A DNA stretch of 64,000 nt from Methanomassiliicoccales archaeon. Its GTDB lineage: Archaea; Thermoplasmatota; Thermoplasmata; Methanomassiliicoccales; JACIVX01. Below, piece by piece: positions 35,190 through 43,284 of this stretch. The DNA lies in NCBI GenBank assembly GCA_014361295.1, contig JACIVX010000001.1, forward strand, positions 755,924-819,923. The letters are read 5' to 3'. The number at the start of each line of letters is the position of its first letter. Within the stretch, counting starts at the first letter, position 1. A program made the translations under genes and the position numbers. The notes under the pieces are model-generated. The model did no database searches and was not told where the DNA came from. It worked only from the letters and a program-made list of their open reading frames with translations.

Positions 35190-36464
35190 ATGATTCAGCG
35201 TCCTAGAGGTACAAGGGATTTCACACCCGATGAAATGGAAAAGAGGCGCTACATCGAGAGCCTCATGAGGAAAGAAGCCGAGATTTTCGGTTTCAGGGAG
35301 ATTGCGACCCCTATTTTTGAGCACGCTGAATTGTTCACAATAAAGTCAGGTCCTGGTATCCTTGAAGAGATGTACGCTTTTAAGGACAAGGGAGGGCGTG
35401 AACTTACGCTCCGCCCCGAACTCACCGCGCCTGTCATGAGATTCTTCGTCAACGAGCTCACAGATATGCCCAGGCCTTTAAAACTGTATTACATGGGACC
35501 CTGTTTCAGATACGAAAGACCTCAGAGCGGAAGATTTCGAGAGTTCTACCAATTCGGCGCTGAGCTGATCGGCGCGAAGAATCCTGAATCAGATGCTGAA
35601 ATCATCTCACTCGCCTCGTCCATCATGAAAAAAATTGGTCTCAGGGACTACAAAGTCCGGATCGGCCACATCGGCATTTTGAGGGACATTCTGAGGAAAG
35701 AAGGAATCGAAGGTGAGAATGCATCTCTCATCCTTCAGAAACTTGACAAGAAAATGTACGACGAAGCACGTGTATTGATGGAAGAGAAAGGTATGAGTCA
35801 AGCATCGATAGAGGAGATCATCGGGATCACCAAGATTTCGGGACAGCGGTCTGTGCTTCAGGAATTGCAGAGCTTTGAGGGGGAAGCGAGGGAATATCTG
35901 CATGATGTAATCGAAATCCTTGAAATTTTGGGAATTGAGAATTTGCTCGTGGATCTTGGGGTGGTAAGAGGACTGGATTACTATACTGGTGTGGTTTTTG
36001 AGATTGAGGTGCCAAGCCTCGGAGCTGAGAAGCAGGTTTGTGGAGGGGGTTCTTATTCGCTTGCCGAATTATTCGGCGGCGAAAAAGTCTTCTCAACGGG
36101 ATTCGCGATCGGATTCGATCGCACGCTTATTGCCCTTGAAAAGCAAAAAATCGAGGTTCCGAAGAAAAGAGTTGATGTTTACGTCATCCCGCTGACCGAT
36201 GGGCTACGCAGGAAAGCGTTTGAAATCATCGCTAGGTTGCGGAGCAAGGAAATCTCTGCAGATATCGACCTAATGAGGAGAAGTCTTCAGAAGAATTTGA
36301 AATACGCTGCATCAATTGGGGTGCGCTATGCGATCATTCTCGGTGTGAGAGAGGTGGAAAAGAACATCGTTTTATTGAGAAATATGGACACTGGCGAACA
36401 GGTTCCAATAGCAATCACAGAACTCCCAGAATGGCTCGCAGGTGCAAGGGGAAATAGCGCCTGA
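35190..36464 (+). CDS. hisS: Histidyl-tRNA synthetase
   Basis: 424 residues, class II. RPRGTRDFTPDE at the N-terminus, motif 2 (YYMGPCFRYERPQSGRFREFYQFG), HisRS-specific RGLDYYTGVVFEI, motif 3 (STGFAIGFDRTLIAL) and a C-terminal anticodon-binding domain (from about 325, VDVYVIPL). It charges tRNA-His. A TATA-like TATTTAAT (about 35160-35167) lies 23-30 nt before ATG 35190, suggesting a leaderless start there; GTG 35181 is in frame upstream. Confidence 0.96.
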   Translation: MIQRPRGTRDFTPDEMEKRRYIESLMRKEAEIFGFREIATPIFEHAELFTIKSGPGILEEMYAFKDKGGRELTLRPELTAPVMRFFVNELTDMPRPLKLYYMGPCFRYERPQSGRFREFYQFGAELIGAKNPESDAEIISLASSIMKKIGLRDYKVRIGHIGILRDILRKEGIEGENASLILQKLDKKMYDEARVLMEEKGMSQASIEEIIGITKISGQRSVLQELQSFEGEAREYLHDVIEILEILGIENLLVDLGVVRGLDYYTGVVFEIEVPSLGAEKQVCGGGSYSLAELFGGEKVFSTGFAIGFDRTLIALEKQKIEVPKKRVDVYVIPLTDGLRRKAFEIIARLRSKEISADIDLMRRSLQKNLKYAASIGVRYAIILGVREVEKNIVLLRNMDTGEQVPIAITELPEWLAGARGNSA

Positions 36465-36673
36465 GGCTGCTGGTGGGGATACAAAAATCGCTTAGGAGGA
36501 AAGTTGAGCCGCCCCTCAGACGCCTGTTTTCCGAACACGAGCGCCTCTATATTAATCTATACCCTCATTGATGAGGTGATTTTGTCATTTTATTAATAAA
36601 AAAGCGATTCAGATTCATAAAGAGCACTTTTTCAAATCAAAAATACGTCGTAATCGTCACTTCGTACGCTAAT

Positions 36674-37087
36674 TCAGTTTTTGGCATGATTATCAAGTTC
36701 TGAATTAACGAGCGCATCAGCCCGACGAATCATCGGATTCTGGCGGTTAACATGGCGAAGTGAATACCTCTTGAAATTCCTTAATTTTGAAAAAACCTCT
36801 TTAGCCAGGGGATACAAATTTGAAGCTCTAATTGCGTACTTTTGGTTTATCTGATTAACAACGAGCTGGCTATCCATGAAGATGTCCACTTCATCTGCTC
36901 CCAGTCTGCTCGCTTCCTCTAGAGCGGCAATCAAGCCATGATACTCCACCTCGTTATTCGTCGCGGTGTGAATGAATCGCGAGAACTCTTTGACAATCGT
37001 TCCTTTTTCATCCGCGATGATCACCGCATAAGCCGCAGGTCCCGGGTTACGCCTTGAGCCTCCATCAGTATAAATAAATAGGTGAAT
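36674..37087 (-). CDS. rnhA: Ribonuclease HI
   Basis: 137 residues from the chosen start. Active-site acids: Asp in FIYTDGGSRRNPGPAAYA, Glu in TNNEVEYHGLIAALEEA, Asp in DIFMDSQLVVNQI, and a final Asp in RRADALVN. It degrades RNA in RNA-DNA hybrids. Family N-termini start two to four residues before IYTDGG. The only codon with proper spacing is ATT 37087, 6 nt after a clear GGAGG. TTG 37111 and TTG 37102 are in frame but lie upstream of or against that SD. This is one of several apparent non-canonical starts here. Confidence 0.9.
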   Translation of the reverse strand: MHLFIYTDGGSRRNPGPAAYAVIIADEKGTIVKEFSRFIHTATNNEVEYHGLIAALEEASRLGADEVDIFMDSQLVVNQINQKYAIRASNLYPLAKEVFSKLRNFKRYSLRHVNRQNPMIRRADALVNSELDNHAKN

Positions 37088-37208
37088 CGTCTCCCTCCGC
37101 AAATTCAGCAAAGGCGATTTTACGCCTTGAACAATTTTCCTTCATGAAACGAATGGAAAACGCTTTTCAGCCATATAAGTCTTCAGAGATTTCAAGAAAT
37201 CAAAAGGG

Positions 37209-37550
37209 CTAAAGGTATTTCACGAATCGGTTCCTATCATCGACGAGCACGATTCTCGCTTTCGATGGAGATTGGGAAAGTTCGAAAGCCATAATGATGA
37301 TTTTATCTCCTTTTTTTACAAGACGTGCCGCGGCTCCGTTCACCGCAACGATCCCAGAATCAGCTTCTTCTTCGACCACGTAAGTCTCGAACCTCGCACC
37401 GTTGTTGAGATCCGAGACTAGAACTTTCTCCCCTATCCAGATGTCAGCTTTTTCAAGGAGAGCTTTATCGATCCCAATGCTTCCGATGTAATCCGGTTTG
37501 ACATGTGTCACTGTTGCTCTGTGTATTTTTGCATGCAGGAGTTCTCGCAC
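37209..37550 (-). CDS. panD: Aspartate 1-decarboxylase, pyruvoyl type
   Basis: 113 residues, close to the bacterial PanD family throughout. AKIHRATVTHVKPDYIGSIGID contains the self-processing Gly23-Ser24 bond that yields the pyruvoyl group. Arg and Tyr residues of the active site are in LNNGARFETYVVEEE, and VNGAAARLVKKGDKIIIMAF forms the closing strands. It makes beta-alanine for pantothenate/CoA. Archaea normally use a PLP-dependent decarboxylase (MfnA), so this gene is likely acquired from bacteria. The start is GTG. A large hairpin lies 41 nt upstream. Confidence 0.94.
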   Translation of the reverse strand: MRELLHAKIHRATVTHVKPDYIGSIGIDKALLEKADIWIGEKVLVSDLNNGARFETYVVEEEADSGIVAVNGAAARLVKKGDKIIIMAFELSQSPSKARIVLVDDRNRFVKYL

Positions 37551-37590
37551 GGGGGATGATTAAGAAACGAGGTTCAATAATCTTTCCCTA

Positions 37591-37635
37591 AACCCATAAG
37601 AATTCCATTGATCACAAAATCAATAATTATGGGTT
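37591..37635. repeat. Nested inverted repeat upstream of panD
   Basis: Outer arms AACCCATAA (37591-37599) and TTATGGGTT (37627-37635) are perfect. Inner arms ATTGAT (37607-37612) and ATCAAT (37619-37624) enclose a six-base loop. It starts 41 nt from the panD start on the side of its promoter. Candidate operator, regulatory RNA element or small structured RNA. Confidence 0.6.
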
Positions 37636-37754
37636 CGAAACGGTGCTACGATCATGACCAAAACCTTTGATGGATTGATGACATCGACATCGGCGAATTA
37701 AACTCCGTAAGAAGTCTTGTATTAATCATTATTTATTCCAATTTCGAGGCGTGA

Positions 37755-38086
37755 TCGTTTGGCTTCAAGATCTCAATTGATATGGCTCTCTGCTCGCACG
37801 AGACGACGATCGAAACAAAGGATAACAACGACAGAACTGTTCGTGTGAACATCAGATCTTCATGTAATCACGTTGACGATTGCGTAAAACTGCTCACCGA
37901 GGTCACAATGAGCGATCTCTGCGAGACAAGAGGATCGAGGATACTTGACTCGCCATCGAAGCTCGTTTGACTCCTACGTGCCTCATATCTACTGGTGTAT
38001 TCAATGCCTGTTGGCTGGAACTGGGAATGATCTCAAAGGATCTTGTGAGGACAAGACCGTCTATCTGTATTCATTTCATTGAGTAG
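37755..38086 (+). pseudogene. Frameshifted small protein gene (CGF-type DUF, possibly DUF6951)
   Basis: The first part (frame open from 37755, ATG at 37782, stop TGA 37968-37970) reads ISIDMALCSHETTIET then VRVNIRSSCNHVDDCVKLL. The remainder continues in another frame from about 37949 with TCLISTGVFNACWLELGMIS and ends at TAG 38084-38086. Together they match my recollection of a small prokaryotic family with an N-terminal IDAGICGF segment and a C-terminal C-x-V-P-x-G-hydrophobic-x-x-A-x-x-hydrophobic-E motif; the family name is not verified. A shift between 37949 and 37970 breaks the gene, and no start codon is present where the family begins. Function unknown. Confidence 0.6.
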
Positions 38087-38146
38087 TAGGCCGGTAATTA
38101 ATCTTTGTCGGCTGAGCTTATTATTAAATCCAGGAGAAAGAACATT

Positions 38147-38227
38147 ATGACTGCAAAGATGCTTGAAAGTTATGTTCTTACTAATGTTGTCCTTTGGATA
38201 TCCGTAGCATCAATTTGGTGTGCTTGA
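38147..38227 (+). CDS. Possible 26-residue hydrophobic peptide
   Basis: ATG 38147 follows AGGAGA by 9 nt and a TATA-like TTATTAAA (38120-38127) by about 20-27 nt. The peptide has a hydrophobic centre (YVLTNVVLWISVASIW). Signals for transcription and translation are both present, but the length is minimal and the surrounding region is decayed, so it may be chance. Confidence 0.25.
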   Translation: MTAKMLESYVLTNVVLWISVASIWCA

Positions 38228-38243
38228 GTGTCAGTGATGACTG

Positions 38244-38480
38244 CTACGCATATTGCTTTCGCACAATGAAATGATCATTATTTTGCTCTCGAACATGAAA
38301 GATTTCTTCATTTATTGGTGTGCCTCCTGAGGTTCCAAACGCTAGGGAAATTTGAGTTTCATAATCTTGATCAAAAACCTCGGTAACTTTTTACTTCAGT
38401 TTCATTCATTTCATGCATCCATAAATTGGTGATTCTCTGACTCGCGTTGTTCCATCGCTAAGAATGATCTCAAATGTCAA
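38244..38480 (-). pseudogene. Small gene with two in-frame stop codons
   Basis: From TTG 38480 to TAG 38244 the frame encodes 78 codons that read like a conserved protein (FEIILSDGTTRVRES near the start; AFGTSGGTPINEEIF near the end) but contain TGA at 38406-38408 and TAA at 38391-38393. The start lies about 23 nt from the centre of a TATA box at 38499-38506 shared with the divergent remnant. I recognise no family. Both stops lie close together in the middle. Two nonsense changes are more consistent with decay than with sequencing error. Confidence 0.6.
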
Positions 38481-38498
38481 TTGAACGGCTACGTGGAG

Positions 38499-38509
38499 AT
38501 ATAAAATTT
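38499..38509. promoter_or_regulatory. Bidirectional TATA element between two broken genes
   Basis: ATATAAAATTT reads as a TATA box on both strands. TTG starts lie about 22-23 nt from its centre on each side (38525 plus strand, 38480 minus strand), the geometry expected for two divergent leaderless genes sharing one promoter. Confidence 0.45.
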
Positions 38510-38524
38510 CATGGCATATCTAAC

Positions 38525-38749
38525 TTGAGAGAATCGAATGATCGAATTGAAAGAATCAAAAACGGAACAATTATCGATTTTTTTCTTGAAGAGTAAACAT
38601 TGAGGGGGAGTTACTTGGCAATGAGAGACTAGTTCAAATTATCAAAGGCGTCGTGGTTTCTTGATTCTCTTCCAATAGATATTAGCATTTTTGTTCAAGA
38701 ACAAGGAAAAATCATGATCTTTGCCGACCTTTTCGATGAGGCTAGCTAA
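38525..38749 (+). pseudogene. Small gene with two compensating frameshifts
   Basis: Starting at TTG 38525 (or ATG 38474) the frame reads RESNDRIERIKNGTIIDFF and stops at TAA 38594. An overlapping frame (38593-38664) reads VNIEGELLGNERLVQIIKG. The first frame resumes with LDSLPIDISIFVQEQGK to TAA 38747. The three pieces form one plausible 74-residue protein, and the total length is a multiple of three, so two opposite shifts would repair it. No family recognised. Co-located with a divergent broken gene through a shared TATA box. Confidence 0.5.
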
Positions 38750-38833
38750 ATCGATTCTTTTCTTAAGATTTCATTTCGTTGGATCTAAAGGGTTGAAAGA
38801 ATCGACTTCATCTTAATCAAATGAAAAAGAGAG

Positions 38834-38926
38834 CGCCCCGGTCGGGATTTGAACCCGAGTCCCGGGCTCTCTGTTTCCTCGAAGGAAACGACAGGCCCGG
38901 ATGATAGGCCACTACACTACCGGGGC
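38834..38926 (-). tRNA. tRNA-Asp (GTC) with a 20-nt intron
   Basis: Acceptor stem 38920-38926 with 38835-38841, discriminator G, anticodon GTC at 38892-38890, T-loop GGTTCAAATC. The intron occupies 38869-38888, after the base 3' of the anticodon (position 37/38). Exon-intron borders form a strict bulge-helix-bulge: GGGC/GCCC, a 3-nt bulge, 4-bp helix CTGT/ACAG, a 3-nt bulge, then TTCC/GGAA closing a small loop. A TATA-like element at 38953-38962 (minus strand) sits 27-36 nt upstream. Confidence 0.95.
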
Positions 38927-39097
38927 ATTGCGACAGGAAACCTTCAACAAGTATGATATATTTATTCCTTAGGTCTTCGTGGCCAGCTTCGTTTCGATGG
39001 GAAACGAGAATGATGATGAAATTTCTCTCAGATCAATGTCACTAGTTTTATGAAGCTATGGCTTAATTAGTGTGATAGATAAAGATGGACAAAAAAA

Positions 39098-39883
39098 ATC
39101 AGAGTCGAAGACTATATGGTCAAGAATGTTGTTTCCGTCCCGCCAGATTTCACAGTGGAAGAAGCTACAAAGAGGCTGATCTCGACAGAATTCCATGGAT
39201 TACCAGTTGCAGAAAACGGAAGGCTCATCGGTTTCGTAACAGCAAAAGAGCTTCTCAGAGCCGCTTCGAGACCGCAAGCGAAGATTAAAGATATCATCAG
39301 AAGAGGTACGATCAGCGTCAATCCAGAAATGGACATCGACGATGCCGCAAGGATTCTTTTCAGGTATGGTCTTAGAAACCTTCCAGTTGTCGACAAAGAG
39401 GGCAAACTAGTTGGCATGATTTCAAATATCGACATTGTGAGATCGCACATCGAGCGCGCAACCCCGAATAAAGTACTGATGATTAAGACCTTTCTCGAAT
39501 CAAAACACAAGATTAAAATCACAGTTAAGAGACGAATCATACCAATTGAGGCATTGAGACCAACTCAACATGAGGTGTACGCGGATGAGCTTCGCGGGAG
39601 ACAATTCGAAATCAGGAGAGGACTTGTTGAGCCGATCATCGTGGTGCAGAAAAGAGATTATTACCTGCTAATTGATGGCCATCACCGGGTGCTTGCGGCC
39701 AGAGCGATGGGCGTCAGGCAGTTTTCAGCTTTTGTGCTTGAACCTAATATCGACGTGGAATTGGGTCTGGAAAAGACGGCAAAGGAAAGAGGATTACTCA
39801 CAATGGATGATGTGAGAATCATTGAGGGGTCTCACCATCCACTGGTCGAAGTGACGACTAGGCTGATCAAGGAAGAGTCCTGA
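39098..39883 (+). CDS. CBS-pair protein with ParB-like C-terminal domain
   Basis: 261 residues from the family-based start. Two CBS domains (about 8-60, VEDYMVKNVVSVPPDFTVEEA; 66-125, IRRGTISVNPEMDIDDAA) that usually sense adenine nucleotides, a basic linker, and a ParB/sulfiredoxin-like domain (about 150-215, VEPIIVVQKRDYYLLIDGHHRVLAARAMG). Probably a ligand-responsive regulator or an ATP/nucleic-acid-dependent protein; target unknown. Homology begins before the first ATG (39116). The codon at the family start is ATC 39098, preceded by eight A. An upstream ATG 39085 would join the frame if one A were missing. Confidence 0.85.
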   Translation: MRVEDYMVKNVVSVPPDFTVEEATKRLISTEFHGLPVAENGRLIGFVTAKELLRAASRPQAKIKDIIRRGTISVNPEMDIDDAARILFRYGLRNLPVVDKEGKLVGMISNIDIVRSHIERATPNKVLMIKTFLESKHKIKITVKRRIIPIEALRPTQHEVYADELRGRQFEIRRGLVEPIIVVQKRDYYLLIDGHHRVLAARAMGVRQFSAFVLEPNIDVELGLEKTAKERGLLTMDDVRIIEGSHHPLVEVTTRLIKEES

Positions 39884-39917
39884 CTTCTCGGGGTTTGAGG
39901 ACAAGGAATCTAGAAGA

Positions 39918-42254
39918 TCAATTCTTTTTGATCGACTCCAGTATGATCTTTTGTTCGACCTGAGCGACGAGATTGATCGTCTCGATGACCGTATCTGGAT
40001 TGAGACTGATACTATCGATGCCGTGCCTGACAAGGAACTCAGTGAATTCGGGGTAAACCGACGGAGCCTGGCCGCAAATCGAAACGACCTTTCCTTTCTT
40101 ATGCGCAGCGTCGATTAGATGCGCTATTGCTCTCTTGATCGCTTCATTTCTCTCATCGAAATAGCCCATCTTCGCAAGAATGTCAGAGTCCCTATCAGCA
40201 CCCATGATGAGCTGCGTCAGATCGTTGCTCCCGATCGAAAACCCGTCGCAATAATCAGCAAATTCATCGGCCATGAAGATGTTACAAGGCACTTCGGCCA
40301 TTAGGTAGAGCTTGAAATCCTTTCCGCGGTGCAGTCCGACTTCCTCCATCATCTCGGTGATTTTCTTCAGCTCTTCGACCGTCCTCACGAATGGCAGCAT
40401 GACCCAAATGTTCTTCAGCCCCATTTCCTCTCTGACTTTCTTGACTGCAAGCAGTTCCAATTTGAACGCTTCTCTGTACTGGTCGGAAATGTACCTTGAA
40501 CAACCCCTCCAGCCAATCATTGGATTCGATTCGTGCGGTTCAAACTTCTCTCCGCCTTTCATCTCCCTGTATTCGTTTGTCTTAAAGTCAGAGGTTCTCA
40601 CAAGAACAGGTCGCGGATAAAACGCACGGCCAACGATTCCTATTCCCTCTGCGAGTTTTTCAATGAGCTCATTAGCTCGCCCCTGCTCCATGAGCGCAAG
40701 AGGATGTTCAGCGACATAGCTGGTGAAGAGGAATTCAATTCTCATTAATCCGACCCCTTGGACGGGGAGCTTTGCGTATTCTTCGGCTTTTTGTGGTACA
40801 CCAATATTAACGAGGATCTTCGTACCAGTGATCGGAACAGATCTTGCAGCGGGTGCGGCGATAACGACTTGCTCTTCTTTCTTTGGGATAATACCACCCT
40901 CGTACACGATGCCCATTTTACCATCGACCGTGACGAACATCCCATTTCTGAGTATTTTCGTCGCGTTCGTTGCACCAACAATACACGGTATGCCCAGTTC
41001 TCTTGCGACAATCGCGGCATGACATGTCATGCCGCCTTCATCGGTCACGATTGCAGAAGCTCTCGTCATTGCGGGGACCATATCAGGAGTTGTCATGACA
41101 GTCACGAGAACATCACCAGGTTTTACGACATCGAGACTCATCGTTTCTTCGTAGATTTTCACAGGCCCTTGCGCTAGACCGGGACTTGCTGCGAGCCCCT
41201 TGACCAGAACTTTCTGCTCAGTTCTTGTTTCATGCGTCGCTTCCTGCATTGAATCCATTCCCCCTACATCTTTCTCATTCGCTTTCTTGCGCGTAGCGAG
41301 TGTGGTAACAGGTCTCGCTTGAACAACATAGATTTCCCCATTTTCCATACACCATTCAATATCCATTGGTTTATCGTAATGCAATTCGATTTCCCTTCCA
41401 ATCTCTGCAAGAGCGAGTATCTGTTCATCTGTTAGTTTCTGCGCGCTCGCACTCGCATCATCAACATTCTCTTTTTTACTCTCACCATTATCGCCTTTGA
41501 CCAATTTCCATGTTTGCTTGGCCACTCTCTTGTTGAGGATCTTCTTGTGGAATTTATCGACGACGTATGTATCAGGGGTTACCTTGCCGCCGACCATCGC
41601 CTCTCCCAGCCCGTAGCCGGCCTCGATAATAATGTGCGGAAGTTCGGAGTTGGGATCGACGGTAAACATGATGCCTGAGACCTCTGAGTTGACCATTTTC
41701 TGAACGACGACCGCGAGTTTCACTTGGTCATGCCCGAAACCTTTGCTCGCCCTGTATGCGATGGCTCGAGGTGTAAAAAGTGATGACCAGCATTTTTTGA
41801 TTTTCTCAAGTAGTTCCTCGGCCTTGCTTACATTCAGGAAGGTATCCTGCTGGCCTGCGAAGCTCGCCGTAGGAAGATCCTCGGCCGTCGCACTCGACCT
41901 GACGGCGACAAGGCAATCGGACCCTTCTTTTCTCAAAAGATTTCTGTACGCTTCCAGAATTTCATCCGCGAGATCCTTTGGGATTGCACTTTCATCAAAT
42001 GCTTTTCTTATCGATTGAGAGACATCTTGAAGAAGTCTATCGTTAGAGACATCCAAATTTGAAAGTGCTGACTCGATAACATCCAGTAGATGATTCTTTT
42101 TGACAAAGTAATCGAAAGCAACAGTCGTAAGCACAAATCCCGGTGGAACATTAAATCCTGCATTCGCCAGTTCTCCAAGATTGGCAGCCTTCCCACCGGC
42201 GATTGATATATCCTTTGCTGTCAGATCGGAGATTTCCACTACTCTCTCAGTCAT
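39918..42254 (-). CDS. ppsA: Phosphoenolpyruvate synthase
   Basis: 778 residues. N-terminal ATP-grasp domain (GGKAANLGELANAG; VAVRSSATAEDLPTASFAGQ), central phosphohistidine domain (GGMTCHAAIVARELGIPCIVG, His acceptor) and C-terminal PEP/pyruvate TIM barrel (GRAFYPRPVLVRTSDFKTNE, SIGSNDLTQL, ICGQAPS). It converts pyruvate, ATP and water to PEP, AMP and phosphate, the entry to gluconeogenesis from the pyruvate made by the Por enzyme encoded nearby. SD AAGGGG before the ATG; TTTAAA at about 42329-42334 is a likely TATA box. There is a Lys/Asn-rich insert between domains at about residues 330-345. Confidence 0.96.
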   Translation of the reverse strand: MTERVVEISDLTAKDISIAGGKAANLGELANAGFNVPPGFVLTTVAFDYFVKKNHLLDVIESALSNLDVSNDRLLQDVSQSIRKAFDESAIPKDLADEILEAYRNLLRKEGSDCLVAVRSSATAEDLPTASFAGQQDTFLNVSKAEELLEKIKKCWSSLFTPRAIAYRASKGFGHDQVKLAVVVQKMVNSEVSGIMFTVDPNSELPHIIIEAGYGLGEAMVGGKVTPDTYVVDKFHKKILNKRVAKQTWKLVKGDNGESKKENVDDASASAQKLTDEQILALAEIGREIELHYDKPMDIEWCMENGEIYVVQARPVTTLATRKKANEKDVGGMDSMQEATHETRTEQKVLVKGLAASPGLAQGPVKIYEETMSLDVVKPGDVLVTVMTTPDMVPAMTRASAIVTDEGGMTCHAAIVARELGIPCIVGATNATKILRNGMFVTVDGKMGIVYEGGIIPKKEEQVVIAAPAARSVPITGTKILVNIGVPQKAEEYAKLPVQGVGLMRIEFLFTSYVAEHPLALMEQGRANELIEKLAEGIGIVGRAFYPRPVLVRTSDFKTNEYREMKGGEKFEPHESNPMIGWRGCSRYISDQYREAFKLELLAVKKVREEMGLKNIWVMLPFVRTVEELKKITEMMEEVGLHRGKDFKLYLMAEVPCNIFMADEFADYCDGFSIGSNDLTQLIMGADRDSDILAKMGYFDERNEAIKRAIAHLIDAAHKKGKVVSICGQAPSVYPEFTEFLVRHGIDSISLNPDTVIETINLVAQVEQKIILESIKKN

Positions 42255-42696
42255 CTTACCCCTTCCAAATCGATCTCTCGATAGACCTCACGAATCGGTC
42301 CTTGTTACCACATATCAAATCATCTCGTTTAAATCCTATGGTTCCTTACTCATTCAAATCGCGTTAATAATTATCATAAATTAGATATATCGAATCTAAA
42401 TTACGAAAGTCCAACAGTTTTCGCAATAAAATACAAACTGAACTTGCAGCCAGGTGATAATTCGGAAAGTAGAATTTCGAATTTGAAGTGATGGTTGGCC
42501 GAATAATTCTAAGCAAACTCCAAAATCAATATTATCGTTTTCATAAATTGACATTCGATTCGCTCAATTTCTTTTAAATTCATGAAAGTTTTTCGAAATT
42601 GTAATAGATGAAACACTTTTTTAGACGAGATATTAGCTAATTTTCTGATTTTTCGGGAGAATATAATAATATATTGAATTACGATGACGCGCAAGG
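42255..42696. other. Divergent promoter region between ppsA and porG
   Basis: 442 bp, AT-rich, no gene recognised on either strand. It holds a TTTAAA for ppsA (about 42329-42334) and a long ATATAATAATATA stretch (42661-42673) for the por operon. Confidence 0.6.
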
Positions 42697-43284
42697 GTGC
42701 ATACCTTGAATAGCGCAAGTCGATCAAGAACCGTTGAGATTCGTTGGCACGGGAGAGGTGGCCAAGGAGTTGTTACGGCAAACGAAATCTTGGCCGGTGC
42801 CGCTCTCCGCGAAGGGAAGTTCATCAAAGCATTTCCGGAGTTTGGACCAGAGAGAATGGGGGCACCGATCAGAGCGTTCGCCAGGATTTCTGACAAACCG
42901 ATTACAGTGCACAGCCAAGTCTATTATCCTGATTATGTCGTTATAGTGGATTCGACGTTACTGGGACAGATCGATGTCACAGAAGGATTAAAATCAAATG
43001 GTGCCGTCATAGCAAACTATCCAGATGTACCAGAAAAACTAAGGTCGATTATCGGCGACAAATTTGAAGTGCATACCGTTAACGCAACGAAGATCGCCCT
43101 CGAGGAGATCGGTAGACCGCTGACGAACACCGCAATGCTCGGTGCCCTCGCGAAGATATCAGGCGTAGTGACCCTTGAAAGCGTTGTAAAGGAGCTTGAA
43201 AGAAAATTCGCGGGAAAATTCACGGCTGATGTTACTGCGAAAAATGTGAGAAGTGTCGAGAGGGCATACGACGAGGTGATGTGA
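42697..43284 (+). CDS. porG: 2-oxoacid (pyruvate):ferredoxin oxidoreductase, gamma subunit
   Basis: 195 residues. HGRGGQGVVTANEILAGAA near the N-terminus and FPEFGPERMGAPIRAFARI are signatures of the gamma subunit of pyruvate/2-ketoisovalerate ferredoxin oxidoreductases. First gene of porGDAB, whose enzyme splits pyruvate to acetyl-CoA, CO2 and reduced ferredoxin. Start GTG 42697 or TTG 42706 (AAGGGTG upstream of the latter). The stop overlaps the start of porD. Confidence 0.93.
   Translation: MHTLNSASRSRTVEIRWHGRGGQGVVTANEILAGAALREGKFIKAFPEFGPERMGAPIRAFARISDKPITVHSQVYYPDYVVIVDSTLLGQIDVTEGLKSNGAVIANYPDVPEKLRSIIGDKFEVHTVNATKIALEEIGRPLTNTAMLGALAKISGVVTLESVVKELERKFAGKFTADVTAKNVRSVERAYDEVM

Noticed and set aside
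38391-38632. Pyrrolysine or selenocysteine read-through as the explanation for in-frame stops
   Set aside because: The stops are TGA, TAA, TAA and TAG in two genes; no single recoding system explains them, and frameshifts are also present.
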